From: Ensifer sp. LC163
GTDB taxonomy: Bacteria; Pseudomonadota; Alphaproteobacteria; Rhizobiales; Rhizobiaceae
NCBI RefSeq assembly: GCF_001695855.1
Contig: NZ_MBSS01000004.1
Span: 1 to 64,000, forward strand
Direction of reading: 5' to 3'
Length of the DNA: 64,000 nt
Shown in pieces: positions 29,201-37,237 of the stretch (positions are counted from its first letter, which is position 1; each line of letters starts with the position of its first letter). The notes beneath the pieces were generated by a model. It saw nothing but the letters and a program-made list of their open reading frames with translations, was not told the origin of the DNA and did not search any database. The translations under genes and the position numbers were made by a program.

Positions 29201-30062
29201 GATAGGCGCAGACGAAGGTATCGGCAACGCCAGAGAGTTCGTCGATGTGCGAGCGCATGGCATTGGCGCCGAGCGCGCAGTTGAGCCCGATGGTGAAGGG
29301 GTCGGCATGGCGCACGGAATGCCAGAACGCCGTCGGCGTCTGGCCGGACAGCGTGCGGCCGGAAAGATCGGTGATCGTCCCGGAAATCATCACCGGCAGC
29401 TCGATGCCCTTTTCCGCGAACACTTCCTTGGTGGCGAAGATCGCCGCCTTGGCGTTGAGCGTGTCGAAGATGGTTTCGATCAGGATGATGTCGGCGCCGC
29501 CGTCGATCAGCCCGCGGATCTGCTCGGCATAGGCGATCCTAAGATCGTCGAAGGTCACCGCCCGATAACCCGGATTGTTGACATCGGGCGAAATCGACGC
29601 GGTCCGGTTCGTCGGGCCGAGCGCACCAGCGACGAAGCGCCTGCGACTGTCATGCGCTTCGGCGCGCTTGGCGGCGCGGCGCGCCAGGCGGGCGCCATCG
29701 CGGTTGAGGTCATAGACCATGTCCTCCATGCCGTAATCGGCCTGGGCGATGCGGGTCGAGGAGAACGTGTTGGTTTCGAGGATATCGGCGCCGGCGATGG
29801 CGTAGGAATAGTGGATGTCCTCGATCGCCTTCGGCTGGGTCAGCGTCAGAAGGTCGTTGTTGCCCTGTTGATGACAGGCGCAGCCGCCGAACCGATCTCC
29901 GCGGAAATGCTGCTCGACGAAACCCAGTTGCTGGATTTCCGTGCCCATTGCGCCGTCCATGATCAGGATGCGCTCGCTGGCCGCCTGCTTCAGCGCCCGC
30001 ATGACTTCGGAGCCATCCGGCTTGGAGGAAAGGTCGCCGAAAAGGGCGTCGATGGCGGACAT
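26289..30062 (-). CDS. metH: Cobalamin-dependent methionine synthase
   Basis: A 1257-aa full-length MetH that methylates homocysteine with methyl-THF via methylcobalamin. Domains in order: homocysteine-binding (about 15-345, zinc Cys in [10 protein letters not shown] and [10 protein letters not shown]), pterin-binding (about 355-620, beginning [17 protein letters not shown]), cap plus B12-binding (about 650-890, with the cobalt-ligand motif GDVHDIGKN) and the AdoMet reactivation domain (about 905-1257, [20 protein letters not shown]). The ATG at 30062 has the ribosome site GGGAGA; an upstream frame to 30110 is rejected. A perfect palindrome at 30109-30128 lies in its promoter region. No riboswitch was recognised. 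Confidence 0.98.
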   Translation of the reverse strand: MSAIDALFGDLSSKPDGSEVMRALKQAASERILIMDGAMGTEIQQLGFVEQHFRGDRFGGCACHQQGNNDLLTLTQPKAIEDIHYSYAIAGADILETNTFSSTRIAQADYGMEDMVYDLNRDGARLARRAAKRAEAHDSRRRFVAGALGPTNRTASISPDVNNPGYRAVTFDDLRIAYAEQIRGLIDGGADIILIETIFDTLNAKAAIFATKEVFAEKGIELPVMISGTITDLSGRTLSGQTPTAFWHSVRHADPFTIGLNCALGANAMRSHIDELSGVADTFVCAYPNAGLPNEFGQYDETPEQMAAQVEAFARDGLVNIVGGCCGSTPAHISAIAKAVAKHPPRRIPDVAPLMRLSGLEPFTLTSDIPFVNVGERTNVTGSAKFRKLITAGDYSAALDVARDQVANGAQIIDINMDEGLIDSKQAMVEFLNLVASEPDIARVPVMIDSSKWDVIEAGLKCVQGKPLVNSISMKEGEEAFLHHARLCRAYGAAVVIMAFDEVGQADTKVRKVEICSRAYTLLTQEAGFPPEDIIFDPNIFAVATGIEEHNNYGVDFIEATREIIATLPHVHISGGVSNLSFSFRGNEPVREAMHAVFLYHAIQAGMDMGIVNAGQLAVYDTIDAELREACEDVVLNRRADSTERMLEIAERYRGQGGAQGKEKDLSWREWPVEKRLEHALVNGITEYIEADTDEARLASARPLHVIEGPLMAGMNVVGDLFGSGKMFLPQVVKSARVMKQAVAVLLPHMEAERLAAGGEGERQSAGTILMATVKGDVHDIGKNIVGVVLACNNYEIIDLGVMVPSAKILEVAREQKVDIIGLSGLITPSLDEMVHVASELEREGFDIPLLIGGATTSRVHTAVKINPRYDRGQTVYVTDASRAVGVVSSLLSPEAKTSYVETIRAEYRKVADAHARNEAEKRRLPLSQARANAHKIDWNAHQAKAPSFLGTRVFQGWELEELARYIDWTPFFQTWELKGVYPKILDDEKQGQAARQLFDDAQAMLAKIIDEKWFAPKAVVGFWPAGTVGDDIRLFADEARGQELATFYTLRQQLSKRDGRANVALSDFVAPVDSGSRDYLGGFVVTAGIEEVAIAERFERANDDYSSIMVKALADRFAEAFAERMHEYVRKELWGYAADEAFSPQDLVGEPYAGIRPAPGYPAQPDHTEKETLFRLLDAEKTIGVTLTESYAMWPGSSVSGLYIGHPEAYYFGVAKVERDQVEDYAARKRMPVREVERWLSPILNYVPMPEAEAAE

Positions 30063-30108
30063 GGGAAATCTCCCGTTCTGAAAACGACAAACAATTGTCA
30101 AGTCAGTC

Positions 30109-30128
30109 ACATAAAGATATCTTTATGT
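30109..30128. promoter_or_regulatory. 20-bp palindrome upstream of metH
   Basis: ACATAAAGATATCTTTATGT is a perfect 20-bp palindrome 47-66 bp before the metH start. Its form fits a dimeric ArsR-type regulator such as SahR, which controls S-adenosylhomocysteine/methionine cycle genes in proteobacteria; assignment to SahR is inference. The rest of 30129-30250 shows nothing more. Confidence 0.65.
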
Positions 30129-30251
30129 CAACATATCAGCGGACTTATTTTGCCGCATGGACGCTGGCTCAAGAGCCGATGTTTGCGCCGTTTCAGTCTG
30201 CGCACAGGCTTGGCCGAAAAGCGATTCCACTTTTCGGCTGACATGCAAGCC

Positions 30252-30288
30252 AAAGAAAATGGCCCGTCGCGACTGCGACGAGCCATTT
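30252..30288 (-). terminator. Rho-independent terminator of the sugar-kinase operon
   Basis: On the minus strand, an AAATGGC...GCCATTT stem with an internal CGTCGC/GCGACG continuation ends in TTTTCTTT (plus-strand AAAGAAAA at 30252-30259). It lies about 100 bp past the AGE-epimerase stop, beyond repeat copy 2. Confidence 0.75.
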
Positions 30289-30311
30289 GATGCTTCAAGC
30301 GGAAAAACTTA

Positions 30312-30412
30312 CTGCATAATTCCTTAAATCGGATCCGATTTAAGGATGAAATTATGCAGCAAATTTAAAGCATTACAGCGCCGCGCGTCATATTTGACGC
30401 GCGGCGCTGTAG
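30312..30412. repeat. Two-palindrome intergenic repeat, copy 2
   Basis: A 101-bp element. The first palindrome has outer arms CTGCATAATT/AATTATGCAG and a perfect inner 24-bp palindrome at 30322-30345. The second is a long hairpin, ACAGCGCCGCGCGTCA with TGACGCGCGGCGCTGT around four bases (30375-30410). It provides the last seven codons and the TGA stop of the AGE-epimerase gene. It is nearly identical to copy 3 at 60202, with a 4-bp difference in length. Confidence 0.92.
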
Positions 30413-31587
30413 AGGCGCGCGAGGCAATCCCGTGTTTCATAGATCGCACAAAGGATGTGATAGAAGCTGCTGGCCGGCGCCGGTTCATCGACGAACGAGC
30501 CATCGGCCTTCTGCTTGTCGCGCCACAACCCGGCAACGGGCGTCTCCAGGAACAATCCAAGCGCGGCCGCAGCACGCGCGGCCGAGGCGAGATAGCGCTC
30601 GCGCTCGGCACCGTCTGTGAGGGCTGCAAACCGGACGGAAGCCTTCAGCCATTCCGTCTGCGGCCACAGCCGCGCAATCGGATCGGCAACCGAGAAATCA
30701 TCAAGCAGCGTCATGACAGCGACATTGCGGTTCGGGCAGATCCCATGCGCTTCGCCGATCTCGAAGAGCCGCCGCGCCTTGACAATGGCTTCGGCATTGC
30801 CGCGCCGCTCGGCCCAGCGCAACAGCAGCCAGGCCCATTCGAACAGATGGCCCGGCTCGACGATGTGTCCCTTGTCGCCGGGGAACGGCGCCCAGTCGTG
30901 GTCGAAAAACTCCCGCAGCGCGCCGGTATCGCCGTCGATGAAGTGATCCATCGCCAGATGAGCGATCTCGTCGGCAAGGTTGGACCAGGCGACACGGTCA
31001 AAGCCCTCGACCTCTTCGCTGGCCAGGCATGCTTCGAACAGGTGCATGTGCGGATTGGAGCACAGCGGCAGCCGCGACGGATCATCCTCCTCGAAGCCGA
31101 CGAGCGGATGCTTGCAATGGGCTTCGAGACGCTGGCGCAAACCGTTGCTGCGCTCGACCATCTCCGGCTTGCGCTCCGGGAAGACCTCGGCCAGATAGGC
31201 GAAGGCCAGCAGCGCGAAAGCCTGATTGTAGAGATCGAAGGAAGCATCGATGGGGTTGCCATCGGCATCCGCAAGCGCGCCGTAAAAACCTGTCGGCTGC
31301 AGATAGACGCGATCGAAATAGCCAAGTCCGCCCTCGGCGGCCCCCTGCCAGTCGCCGCTCCAGCCGCGCCTGCCGGCCTCAGCGAAACAATAGACCTGGC
31401 GCGGCTGCACCCGCGCCCGGCGGTTGGCGCGCGTCGGCTCGCCCTGCATGTCGATGGTCTCGACGAAACCGCCGCCGCCAGCATCGACGCCCTTTTCGCG
31501 CCAAAGCGGCAGGGCCTTTTCAGCCAGCCACGCCGACAGGGTGGCGGATTGCGAGAAAATATCCTGCGGCAACGGTTCAGCCCTCAA
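30388..31587 (-). CDS. AGE family epimerase/isomerase (mannose isomerase-like)
   Basis: A 399-aa (alpha/alpha)6-barrel enzyme of the N-acylglucosamine 2-epimerase/mannose isomerase family. Family blocks include GGFVETIDMQGEPTRANRRA, RQVYCFAEAGRRGW, LYNQAFALLAFAYL, NPHMHLFEACLA and EPGHLFEWAWLLLRW, with conserved active-site His/Glu. It overlaps the UPF0303 gene by 11 bp and lies downstream of a ROK kinase, so it probably interconverts mannose/fructose or a phosphate form. Its final residues YSAARQI and stop come from repeat copy 2, so the native C-terminus has been replaced. Confidence 0.9.
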   Translation of the reverse strand: MRAEPLPQDIFSQSATLSAWLAEKALPLWREKGVDAGGGGFVETIDMQGEPTRANRRARVQPRQVYCFAEAGRRGWSGDWQGAAEGGLGYFDRVYLQPTGFYGALADADGNPIDASFDLYNQAFALLAFAYLAEVFPERKPEMVERSNGLRQRLEAHCKHPLVGFEEDDPSRLPLCSNPHMHLFEACLASEEVEGFDRVAWSNLADEIAHLAMDHFIDGDTGALREFFDHDWAPFPGDKGHIVEPGHLFEWAWLLLRWAERRGNAEAIVKARRLFEIGEAHGICPNRNVAVMTLLDDFSVADPIARLWPQTEWLKASVRFAALTDGAERERYLASAARAAAALGLFLETPVAGLWRDKQKADGSFVDEPAPASSFYHILCAIYETRDCLARLYSAARQI

Positions 31588-32071
31588 GCTTCAGTTCATC
31601 ATGGTTCTTGCCGAGCAGTTCGGCCAGCGCCTCGACCACCATGTTGTGGTCCTCGCGCTGCGGCAGGCCGGACACGGTCACCGCACCGATGCAACCCGTG
31701 CCCTTGACGACGATGGGGAAGCTGCCGCCATGGGCGGCATAGTCAGCATCCGAAAGCCCGAGCTTCGCCTGCAGATTGGTCTGCTGCTTCAACAGCCCAA
31801 GGCCTGTCGAATAGCTGCTCTTGAACAGGCGAAAAACGGTGTTGCGCTTGCGGCGCACCCAGTTCGGATTGTCAGGCGTCGCGCCTTCAAGCGCGGCATA
31901 GAACACCTGCATGGAAAACAGCGTGATGTCGATGACGACGCCGAGCTTGCGTTCGGCGGCCATGCGGCGCAGCGTCGAGCCGAGCTGCCATGCGGCTTCC
32001 AGGTCGAAACTGTCAAACTGCAGTTCGTGCTCCTGGTGGGCGATGCGCTTGAGATCACTGTCAATATTCAT
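31577..32071 (-). CDS. UPF0303 / heme-degrading-domain family protein
   Basis: A 164-aa protein of the UPF0303 family (HbpS/GlcG-like fold, often labelled heme-degrading domain). Conserved blocks are FDSFDLEAAWQLGSTLRRMA, VVIDITLFSMQVFYAALEGA and HGGSFPIVVKGTGCIGAVTV. The ATG at 32071 has the ribosome site GGAGG. It sits 11 bp after the ROK kinase gene and overlaps the AGE gene, making it the middle gene of a three-gene operon. Its role in sugar metabolism is unknown. Confidence 0.9.
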   Translation of the reverse strand: MNIDSDLKRIAHQEHELQFDSFDLEAAWQLGSTLRRMAAERKLGVVIDITLFSMQVFYAALEGATPDNPNWVRRKRNTVFRLFKSSYSTGLGLLKQQTNLQAKLGLSDADYAAHGGSFPIVVKGTGCIGAVTVSGLPQREDHNMVVEALAELLGKNHDELKLEG

Positions 32072-32082
32072 GAAGCCTCCGC

Positions 32083-32979
32083 TCAATCCTTCCAGAGCCA
32101 AGCCGCACCGCGCACGCCGGAGCTGTCCCCGTGCACCGCCTTGCGGATCGGCGTTTCGAAACTGTCGCCAAAGAGATAGTTGACCACCAGCGGTGGGACG
32201 TCCTCATAGATCTCGTCAACATTCGACATGCCTCCGCCGAGCACGAAGACATCGGGGTCGACGATGTTGGTCAATAGCGCAAGGCTGCGCGCCAGCCGGT
32301 CGACGAAACGGTCATAGACGCCTGACGCCACCGGATCGCCCGCCCGCTTTGCTTCGATGATATCGCGCCCACGCTTTTCGACGCCGGTGGTCAGGCGATA
32401 GTCGAGCTCGACCCCGGTGCCGCAGGCATACATGTCGAGGCAGCCGTGTTTGCCGCACCAGCATTTGTGGCCGGGATATTCGTCCTTCGTCATCCACGGC
32501 AGCGGATAATGGCCGATCTCGGCGGCGACGCCCTGATAGCCGGCATGCACCCTCTTGCCGATCGCAAGGCCGCCGCCATGCCCCGTGCCGACGATCACGC
32601 CGAACACGGTCTGCGCGTCCTTGCCAGCGCCGTCGACCGCCTCCGACACCGCCAGGCAATTGGCGTCGTTGGCAAGACGCACCTTGCGGCCGAGCGCCAG
32701 CTCGAGATCCCGCCCGAGCGGCTTGCCGTTGATCAGCACGGCGTTGGAGTTGCGCACGATGCCGGTGCGCGGATTGGGACTGCCGGGAATGCCGATGCCG
32801 ATCGAGCCCTGTTCGCCCGCCGTCTTTTCGGCGGCGGCCACGAGGTCGAGAACGGCCCGAATACAGTCGTCATAGCCGCTGGTCGGCGTCGCGACACGGT
32901 GGCGGGCGCGCGTTTCGCCATCGCGATCGAGCGCGATGACTTCCATTTTCGTGCCGCCCCAATCAATTCCGATGAACAT
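32083..32979 (-). CDS. ROK family sugar kinase (mannokinase/fructokinase type)
   Basis: A 298-aa ROK kinase. The phosphate-binding N-terminus is FIGIDWGGTKMEV, the substrate/catalytic region NDANCLAVSEA, VIVGTGHGGGLAIG is the ATP loop, and the zinc site KCWCGKHGCLDMYACG follows the CxCGxxGCxE pattern, with Asp in place of the last Glu. First gene of an operon with UPF0303 and an AGE epimerase, suggesting a mannose/fructose entry route. The ATG at 32979 has a weak ribosome site; an in-frame extension to 33033 is rejected. Confidence 0.92.
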   Translation of the reverse strand: MFIGIDWGGTKMEVIALDRDGETRARHRVATPTSGYDDCIRAVLDLVAAAEKTAGEQGSIGIGIPGSPNPRTGIVRNSNAVLINGKPLGRDLELALGRKVRLANDANCLAVSEAVDGAGKDAQTVFGVIVGTGHGGGLAIGKRVHAGYQGVAAEIGHYPLPWMTKDEYPGHKCWCGKHGCLDMYACGTGVELDYRLTTGVEKRGRDIIEAKRAGDPVASGVYDRFVDRLARSLALLTNIVDPDVFVLGGGMSNVDEIYEDVPPLVVNYLFGDSFETPIRKAVHGDSSGVRGAAWLWKD

Positions 32980-33244
32980 GTCTGGATCAGGTCTCTGGGT
33001 GAGGGTCGCATGAGGGAGCGCCAACCTCCTCAAGCCGGCGCCAATCCCTGCTTAGCATTCGAAAGACCGGAAACGCCAGCCCCCGATTTCGGCACGCATC
33101 GGTAGAGGGGGAGCACGTCATCGGGCCGGCGCGATCCGCCATCCCGAGCATCGCCGGCACCGCGCGCCGCGCCCGATTTCGCGAAGGGACCGTGCAAAAA
33201 CACTTGGCGAAGACGCCTTGCTTTTGTATGGGTGCTATCCGAGT

Positions 33245-33321
33245 GGTCCCGTAGCTCAGCAGGATAGAGCACCAGATTCCTAATCTGGGGGTCGCGCGTT
33301 CGAATCGCGCCGGGATCACCA
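33245..33321 (+). tRNA. tRNA-Arg (anticodon CCT)
   Basis: A 77-nt cloverleaf. Acceptor GGTCCCG pairs with CGGGATC, the D-arm begins GCTC, the anticodon stem CCAGA/TCTGG encloses loop TTCCTAA with anticodon CCT, and the T-arm GCGCG/CGCGC encloses TTCGAAT. Discriminator A and an encoded CCA end at 33321. It reads AGG codons. There is no integrase or att duplication next to it. Confidence 0.95.
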
Positions 33322-33779
33322 TTCTTCTCGTCAGCAAGACAACGCACAGGCACACCGCTCTGCCCGGCCGGCGGGCGTGGGACAATACCAATCAGTCATC
33401 TTGCGGCTCCCGCCGCGCCTGCCATTCGCCTTTCCGGTGATCGGGGCGTGCGTCCGTTCGCCTGCAACGGTGACGGGGCGCCGCGCATAAACATCTGAAA
33501 AGTTGGAATTTTCTTCGGCGCTCCGCCACCGATGTCGCCGTGCCCAGGCGTCGAGCACCGCGCTCCACTTCATCGCCGCGCCTCTCCATAGCTCACACGT
33601 CGATTCTCTCCTCGAGACGTCGCTCTTGCGTCCATCGCCTCGGTTGGTTGCCAGACGCCTGCCACCGCACCGGCTGCTTTTTTGCTGCGGCTTGACATTT
33701 CCGTAAGCTCGACCTTATCATTCCAATATAAAGTATCTTAGTACATAACTATGAAATAAAAATAAGAGAGGAACATACG
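33322..33779. other. Intergenic region between tRNA-Arg and the peptide-type ABC operon
   Basis: 458 bp with no supported gene. The promoter-proximal third (33680-33779) becomes AT-rich and carries the promoter at 33692-33721. No duplicated tRNA 3' end or insertion remnant is visible. Confidence 0.55.
33692..33721 (+). promoter_or_regulatory. Sigma-70-type promoter of the ABC/amidohydrolase operon
   Basis: A -35 TTGACA (33692-33697) and a -10 TATCAT (33716-33721) are separated by 18 bp (17 bp if TTATCA is used). They lie about 60 bp before the binding-protein start in AT-rich sequence. Confidence 0.6.
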
Positions 33780-35309
33780 ATGAAATCAGCAAGGATCGCA
33801 CTGCTTCTGGGAACGGCGCTTATCGCCTCCTCGTCATTCGCCTTCGCGCAGGAAAAGGGTGGGGTCATCAACGTCGCCACGGTTGGCGAGCCGCCGACGC
33901 TCGATCCGATGGCGTCGACCGCAGACCTGGTCGGCATCGTCTCGCAGCATATGTTCGAGACGCTCTACACCTTCGACAAGGATTGGAAGCCGACGCCGCT
34001 TCTGGCCGCCGCCCTCCCGGAGATCAGCGCCGACGGCAAGACCTACACGATCAAGCTGCGCTCCGGCGTCAAGTTCCATGACGGCACCGACATGGATGCA
34101 ACCGATGTCATCGCTTCGCTCGAGCGCTGGACGAAGACGGCGTCGCGCGGCAAGCAGACGGCAACGACGATTGCCGGCATCGAGGCCGTCGACCCGACCA
34201 CAGTGAAAATCTCGCTCAACTCGCCCTATGCGCCGCTGGTCTCGCTGCTCGCCTTCAACAATTCCGCCGCGATCGTGCTGCCTTCGGAAAGGCAGGCCGA
34301 GCCGATGGTCGATTTTGTCGGCACCGGCCCCTACCAGCTCAAGGAGCGCAAGGCCGACCAGTACATCCAGCTGACCCGTTTCGACGCCTACAGGTCGCCG
34401 GAAGGTGAAGCCAATGGCTATGGCGGCGCCCGCCACCAATATGCCGACGAGATCCGCTTCGTGCCGGTGCCGGACCCGAACACCCGCGTCGAGGCCGCCG
34501 TCTCGGGCCAGTACGACTATGTCGATTCGCTGCCGGTCGAATCCTTCGATCGGGTGAAGGGCTCGAGCGCCTCCGAGCCGGTGATGCTGCAGCCCTTCGG
34601 CTGGCCTGTCTTCGTGCTCAACTCCGGCAACGGCATGACCAAGAACCTGGAGCTGCGCAAGGCGATCCGCGCAGCCCTCAGCATGGAAGACATGATGGCG
34701 GCGGCCTTCGGCAGCACCGACTTCTACGCCCTCGATGCTGCTCTCTACCCCGCGCAATATGTCTGGCGCACCGAGGCCGGCACCGAAGGCGGCTACAATA
34801 TCGCCGATCCGGAAAAGGCGGGCGAACTGCTGAAGGCCGCTGGCTACCAGGGCGAGCCGCTGCGCATCCTGACCAGCCGCCAGTACGAGTTCCACTACAA
34901 GATGGCCCAGGTTGCCGCCGAATATCTCAAGCTTGCCGGCTTCACCGTCGACATGCAGGTGGTGGATTGGGCGACGCTCACCCAGCGCCGCGCCGATCCG
35001 ACGCTCTGGGATATCTACATCACCCACAGCCCGTTCCTGCCCGAACCGGCGCTGATCGGCATGATGTCGACGAAGGCGCCCGGGAACTGGGATACGCCGG
35101 CCCGCGCCAAGGCGGTCGATGCCTTCAACGCCGAATCGGATGCAGGCGAGCGCGTCGCCCGCTGGGCCGATGTTCAGAAGGTGATCTACGAGGAAGTGCC
35201 GTTCATCAAGATCGGCGATTTCAATGCCCTGTCGGCCAAGACCAAGACGCTTGACGGCGTCTCTCCCGCGCCGTGGCCCTACTTCTGGAACGCTTCGATC
35301 AAGAAGTAA
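33780..35309 (+). CDS. ABC transporter substrate-binding protein, peptide/opine/nickel type (SBP_bac_5)
   Basis: A 509-aa periplasmic binding protein with a signal peptide (cut at AFA-QE, about residue 23) and the cluster-C fold (GVINVATVGEPPTLDPM, then KTYTIKLRSGVKFHDGTDMD). It has the size and type of DppA/OppA relatives. It is the first gene of an operon with two permeases, an amidohydrolase and a RidA protein; the ATPase is encoded 6 kb further on. Context suggests an acylated amino acid or small peptide ligand. Confidence 0.95.
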   Translation: MKSARIALLLGTALIASSSFAFAQEKGGVINVATVGEPPTLDPMASTADLVGIVSQHMFETLYTFDKDWKPTPLLAAALPEISADGKTYTIKLRSGVKFHDGTDMDATDVIASLERWTKTASRGKQTATTIAGIEAVDPTTVKISLNSPYAPLVSLLAFNNSAAIVLPSERQAEPMVDFVGTGPYQLKERKADQYIQLTRFDAYRSPEGEANGYGGARHQYADEIRFVPVPDPNTRVEAAVSGQYDYVDSLPVESFDRVKGSSASEPVMLQPFGWPVFVLNSGNGMTKNLELRKAIRAALSMEDMMAAAFGSTDFYALDAALYPAQYVWRTEAGTEGGYNIADPEKAGELLKAAGYQGEPLRILTSRQYEFHYKMAQVAAEYLKLAGFTVDMQVVDWATLTQRRADPTLWDIYITHSPFLPEPALIGMMSTKAPGNWDTPARAKAVDAFNAESDAGERVARWADVQKVIYEEVPFIKIGDFNALSAKTKTLDGVSPAPWPYFWNASIKK

Positions 35310-35423
35310 GCTTTCACCCACTTGAAGCCTTCGGCGGGTGGTCTTTCCCTTCAGGGATTGCTGCCCGCCGGATAGCCCGGCGCTGCTTTGTCGGCGCCCG
35401 TGCGGAAGAAGTTCGAGGCACTC

Positions 35424-36365
35424 ATGATACGCTATATCCTCCAGCGCCTGTTCGGCATGATCGTGGTCATGGCGCTTGTCGTCACCATTGTCTTCGTCAT
35501 CGTGCGCGTGACGCCCGGCGATCCCGCCGCCGTCATGCTCGGGCCGGAAGCAACCCAGCAAGACATAGCCGACTTGAGAACCAAGCTTGGCCTCGATCAG
35601 TCGCTCGGCCTGCAATATGTCTACTATATCGGGCAGTTGCTGCAGGGCGATCTCGGCCAGTCGATCTTCCTCAACCAGCCAGTCACCTCGGCGCTTGCCG
35701 AACGGGCCGAGCCGACCTTCTTCCTCACCCTGTTTTCGATCCTGATCGCCAGCGCCATTGCGCTTCCGATCGGCATCTACGCCGCCTACCGGCGCGGCTC
35801 CTTCGTCGACCAGGCCGCCACCACGCTGGCAATGCTCGCCGCCAGCATTCCGAGCTTCTGGCTCGGCCTCATCCTCATCCAGATCCTCGCCGTGCGCCTC
35901 GGCTGGTTCCCGGTTTCGGGTTACGGCGGCCCGGGCGCGTCCTTTGTCGAGCGCATGTACCATCTCACGCTGCCGGCAATTGCGCTCGGGGTCGTCTCCT
36001 CGGCACTGATCCTGCGTTTTACCCGTGCCTCGATGCTCGACGTTCTCGGCGACGACTTCATCCGCACCGCCCGCGCCAAGGGCCTGGGCGAGCGCCGCGT
36101 GGTGATGAAACACGCCCTGAAGAACGCCCTTATCCCGATCCTGACGATCATCGGCCTGACCGCTGCCGTCCTGATCTCCGGCGCCGTCGTCACCGAAACC
36201 GTCTTCGGCCTTCCCGGCGTCGGCAATCTCGTCGTCTCGGCCGTGCTCAGGCGCGACTACCCGGTGATCCAGGGCGCGCTTCTGGTGATCGCCGCTCTGT
36301 ACGTGCTGATCAATTTCGCGATCGACATGCTCTACCTCCTCGTTGATCCAAGGGTTCGCTACTGA
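35424..36365 (+). CDS. Peptide-type ABC permease, DppB-like
   Basis: A 313-aa permease with six membrane segments. N-terminal MIRYILQRLFGMIVVMALVV, the periplasmic loop motif VTPGDPAAVMLG and the coupling helix RFTRASMLDVLGDDFIRTAR (EAA-type motif) are typical of DppB. ATG 35424 follows GAGG; an extension to 35388 has no ribosome site. It is coupled to the DppC-like gene (TGATG). Confidence 0.94.
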   Translation: MIRYILQRLFGMIVVMALVVTIVFVIVRVTPGDPAAVMLGPEATQQDIADLRTKLGLDQSLGLQYVYYIGQLLQGDLGQSIFLNQPVTSALAERAEPTFFLTLFSILIASAIALPIGIYAAYRRGSFVDQAATTLAMLAASIPSFWLGLILIQILAVRLGWFPVSGYGGPGASFVERMYHLTLPAIALGVVSSALILRFTRASMLDVLGDDFIRTARAKGLGERRVVMKHALKNALIPILTIIGLTAAVLISGAVVTETVFGLPGVGNLVVSAVLRRDYPVIQGALLVIAALYVLINFAIDMLYLLVDPRVRY

Positions 36366-37234
36366 TGACCGTCACCGTATCAACCCCTGTCGAAAGCGAA
36401 CGAGCCAAGTTCCTGCGCCGCCTGCTCAAGCGCAAGACCGTGGCCTTCGGTCTCTTCATTCTCCTCGTCTTCGTGCTTTTGGCCGTCTTTGCGCCGCTGA
36501 TTGCGCCCTACGCACCGGGCAAGCTGTCGATCGTCAACCGTCTGTCGCCACCGAGCATGCGATGGTTCTTCGGCACCGACGAATTCGGTCGCGACGTGTT
36601 TTCGCGCACGATCTATGCCGGCCGGCTGTCGCTGCTGGTCGGCGCTGCCGTCGTCACGCTCGCGACGATCGTCGGCGTCGTCATGGGGCTTCTCGCCGGC
36701 TTCTTCCCGAAGCTCGACGCGCCGATTGCCCGCCTGATCGACGCGATGATGGCCTTTCCCGATATCCTGCTGGCGATCGCGCTTGTCGCTGCCCTCGGCC
36801 CGTCGCTGACGACGGTGATCGTTGCGCTCAGCGTCGTCTACGCGCCGCGGCTGGCGCGGGTGGTGCGCGCCTCGACGCTGGTAATCCGCGAACTGCCCTA
36901 TGTCGAGGCGGCCCGGGCACTCGGCATCTCGACGCAGCACATCATGACGCGGCATGTGCTGCGCAACCTGCTCTCGCCGCTCCTGGTGCAGGGCACGTTC
37001 CTGTTTGCCCATGCCATGCTCGCCGAAGCCGGGCTTTCCTTCCTCGGTGTCGGCGTCAGCCCGGAAATCCCGACCTGGGGCACGATGATCGCCTCGGGTC
37101 GGCAATATATCGGACAGGCCGATTGGGTGACGCTGTTTCCCGGCATCGCCATCGTGCTTTCGGTCCTGTCCCTGCAGATGGTTGGCGACGGTTTGCGCGA
37201 CATGCTCGACCCCCGCCTCAGAAAGGACCTGTAA
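36365..37234 (+). CDS. Peptide-type ABC permease, DppC-like
   Basis: A 289-aa permease with a cytoplasmic N-terminus, an OppC-type N-terminal helix and the family motif FFGTDEFGRDVFSRTIYAGR, and the EAA loop LPYVEAARALGISTQHIMTR. It overlaps the DppB-like stop by one base and is followed after 3 bp by the amidohydrolase, showing tight co-expression of transport and hydrolysis. Confidence 0.94.
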   Translation: MTVTVSTPVESERAKFLRRLLKRKTVAFGLFILLVFVLLAVFAPLIAPYAPGKLSIVNRLSPPSMRWFFGTDEFGRDVFSRTIYAGRLSLLVGAAVVTLATIVGVVMGLLAGFFPKLDAPIARLIDAMMAFPDILLAIALVAALGPSLTTVIVALSVVYAPRLARVVRASTLVIRELPYVEAARALGISTQHIMTRHVLRNLLSPLLVQGTFLFAHAMLAEAGLSFLGVGVSPEIPTWGTMIASGRQYIGQADWVTLFPGIAIVLSVLSLQMVGDGLRDMLDPRLRKDL

Positions 37235-37237
37235 TCC

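Noticed and set aside
30063-30150. SAM or SAH riboswitch upstream of metH
   Set aside because: No recognisable aptamer pattern. The leader is short and the palindrome at 30109 better explains regulation.
26256-30290. 1344-codon open frame on the plus strand opposite metH
   Set aside because: It is the antisense shadow of metH, an effect of high GC content. The reverse strand encodes a complete MetH with all domains.
33245-33779. Genomic island integrated at tRNA-Arg
   Set aside because: No integrase, no duplicated tRNA 3' end, and the neighbouring genes have ordinary composition.
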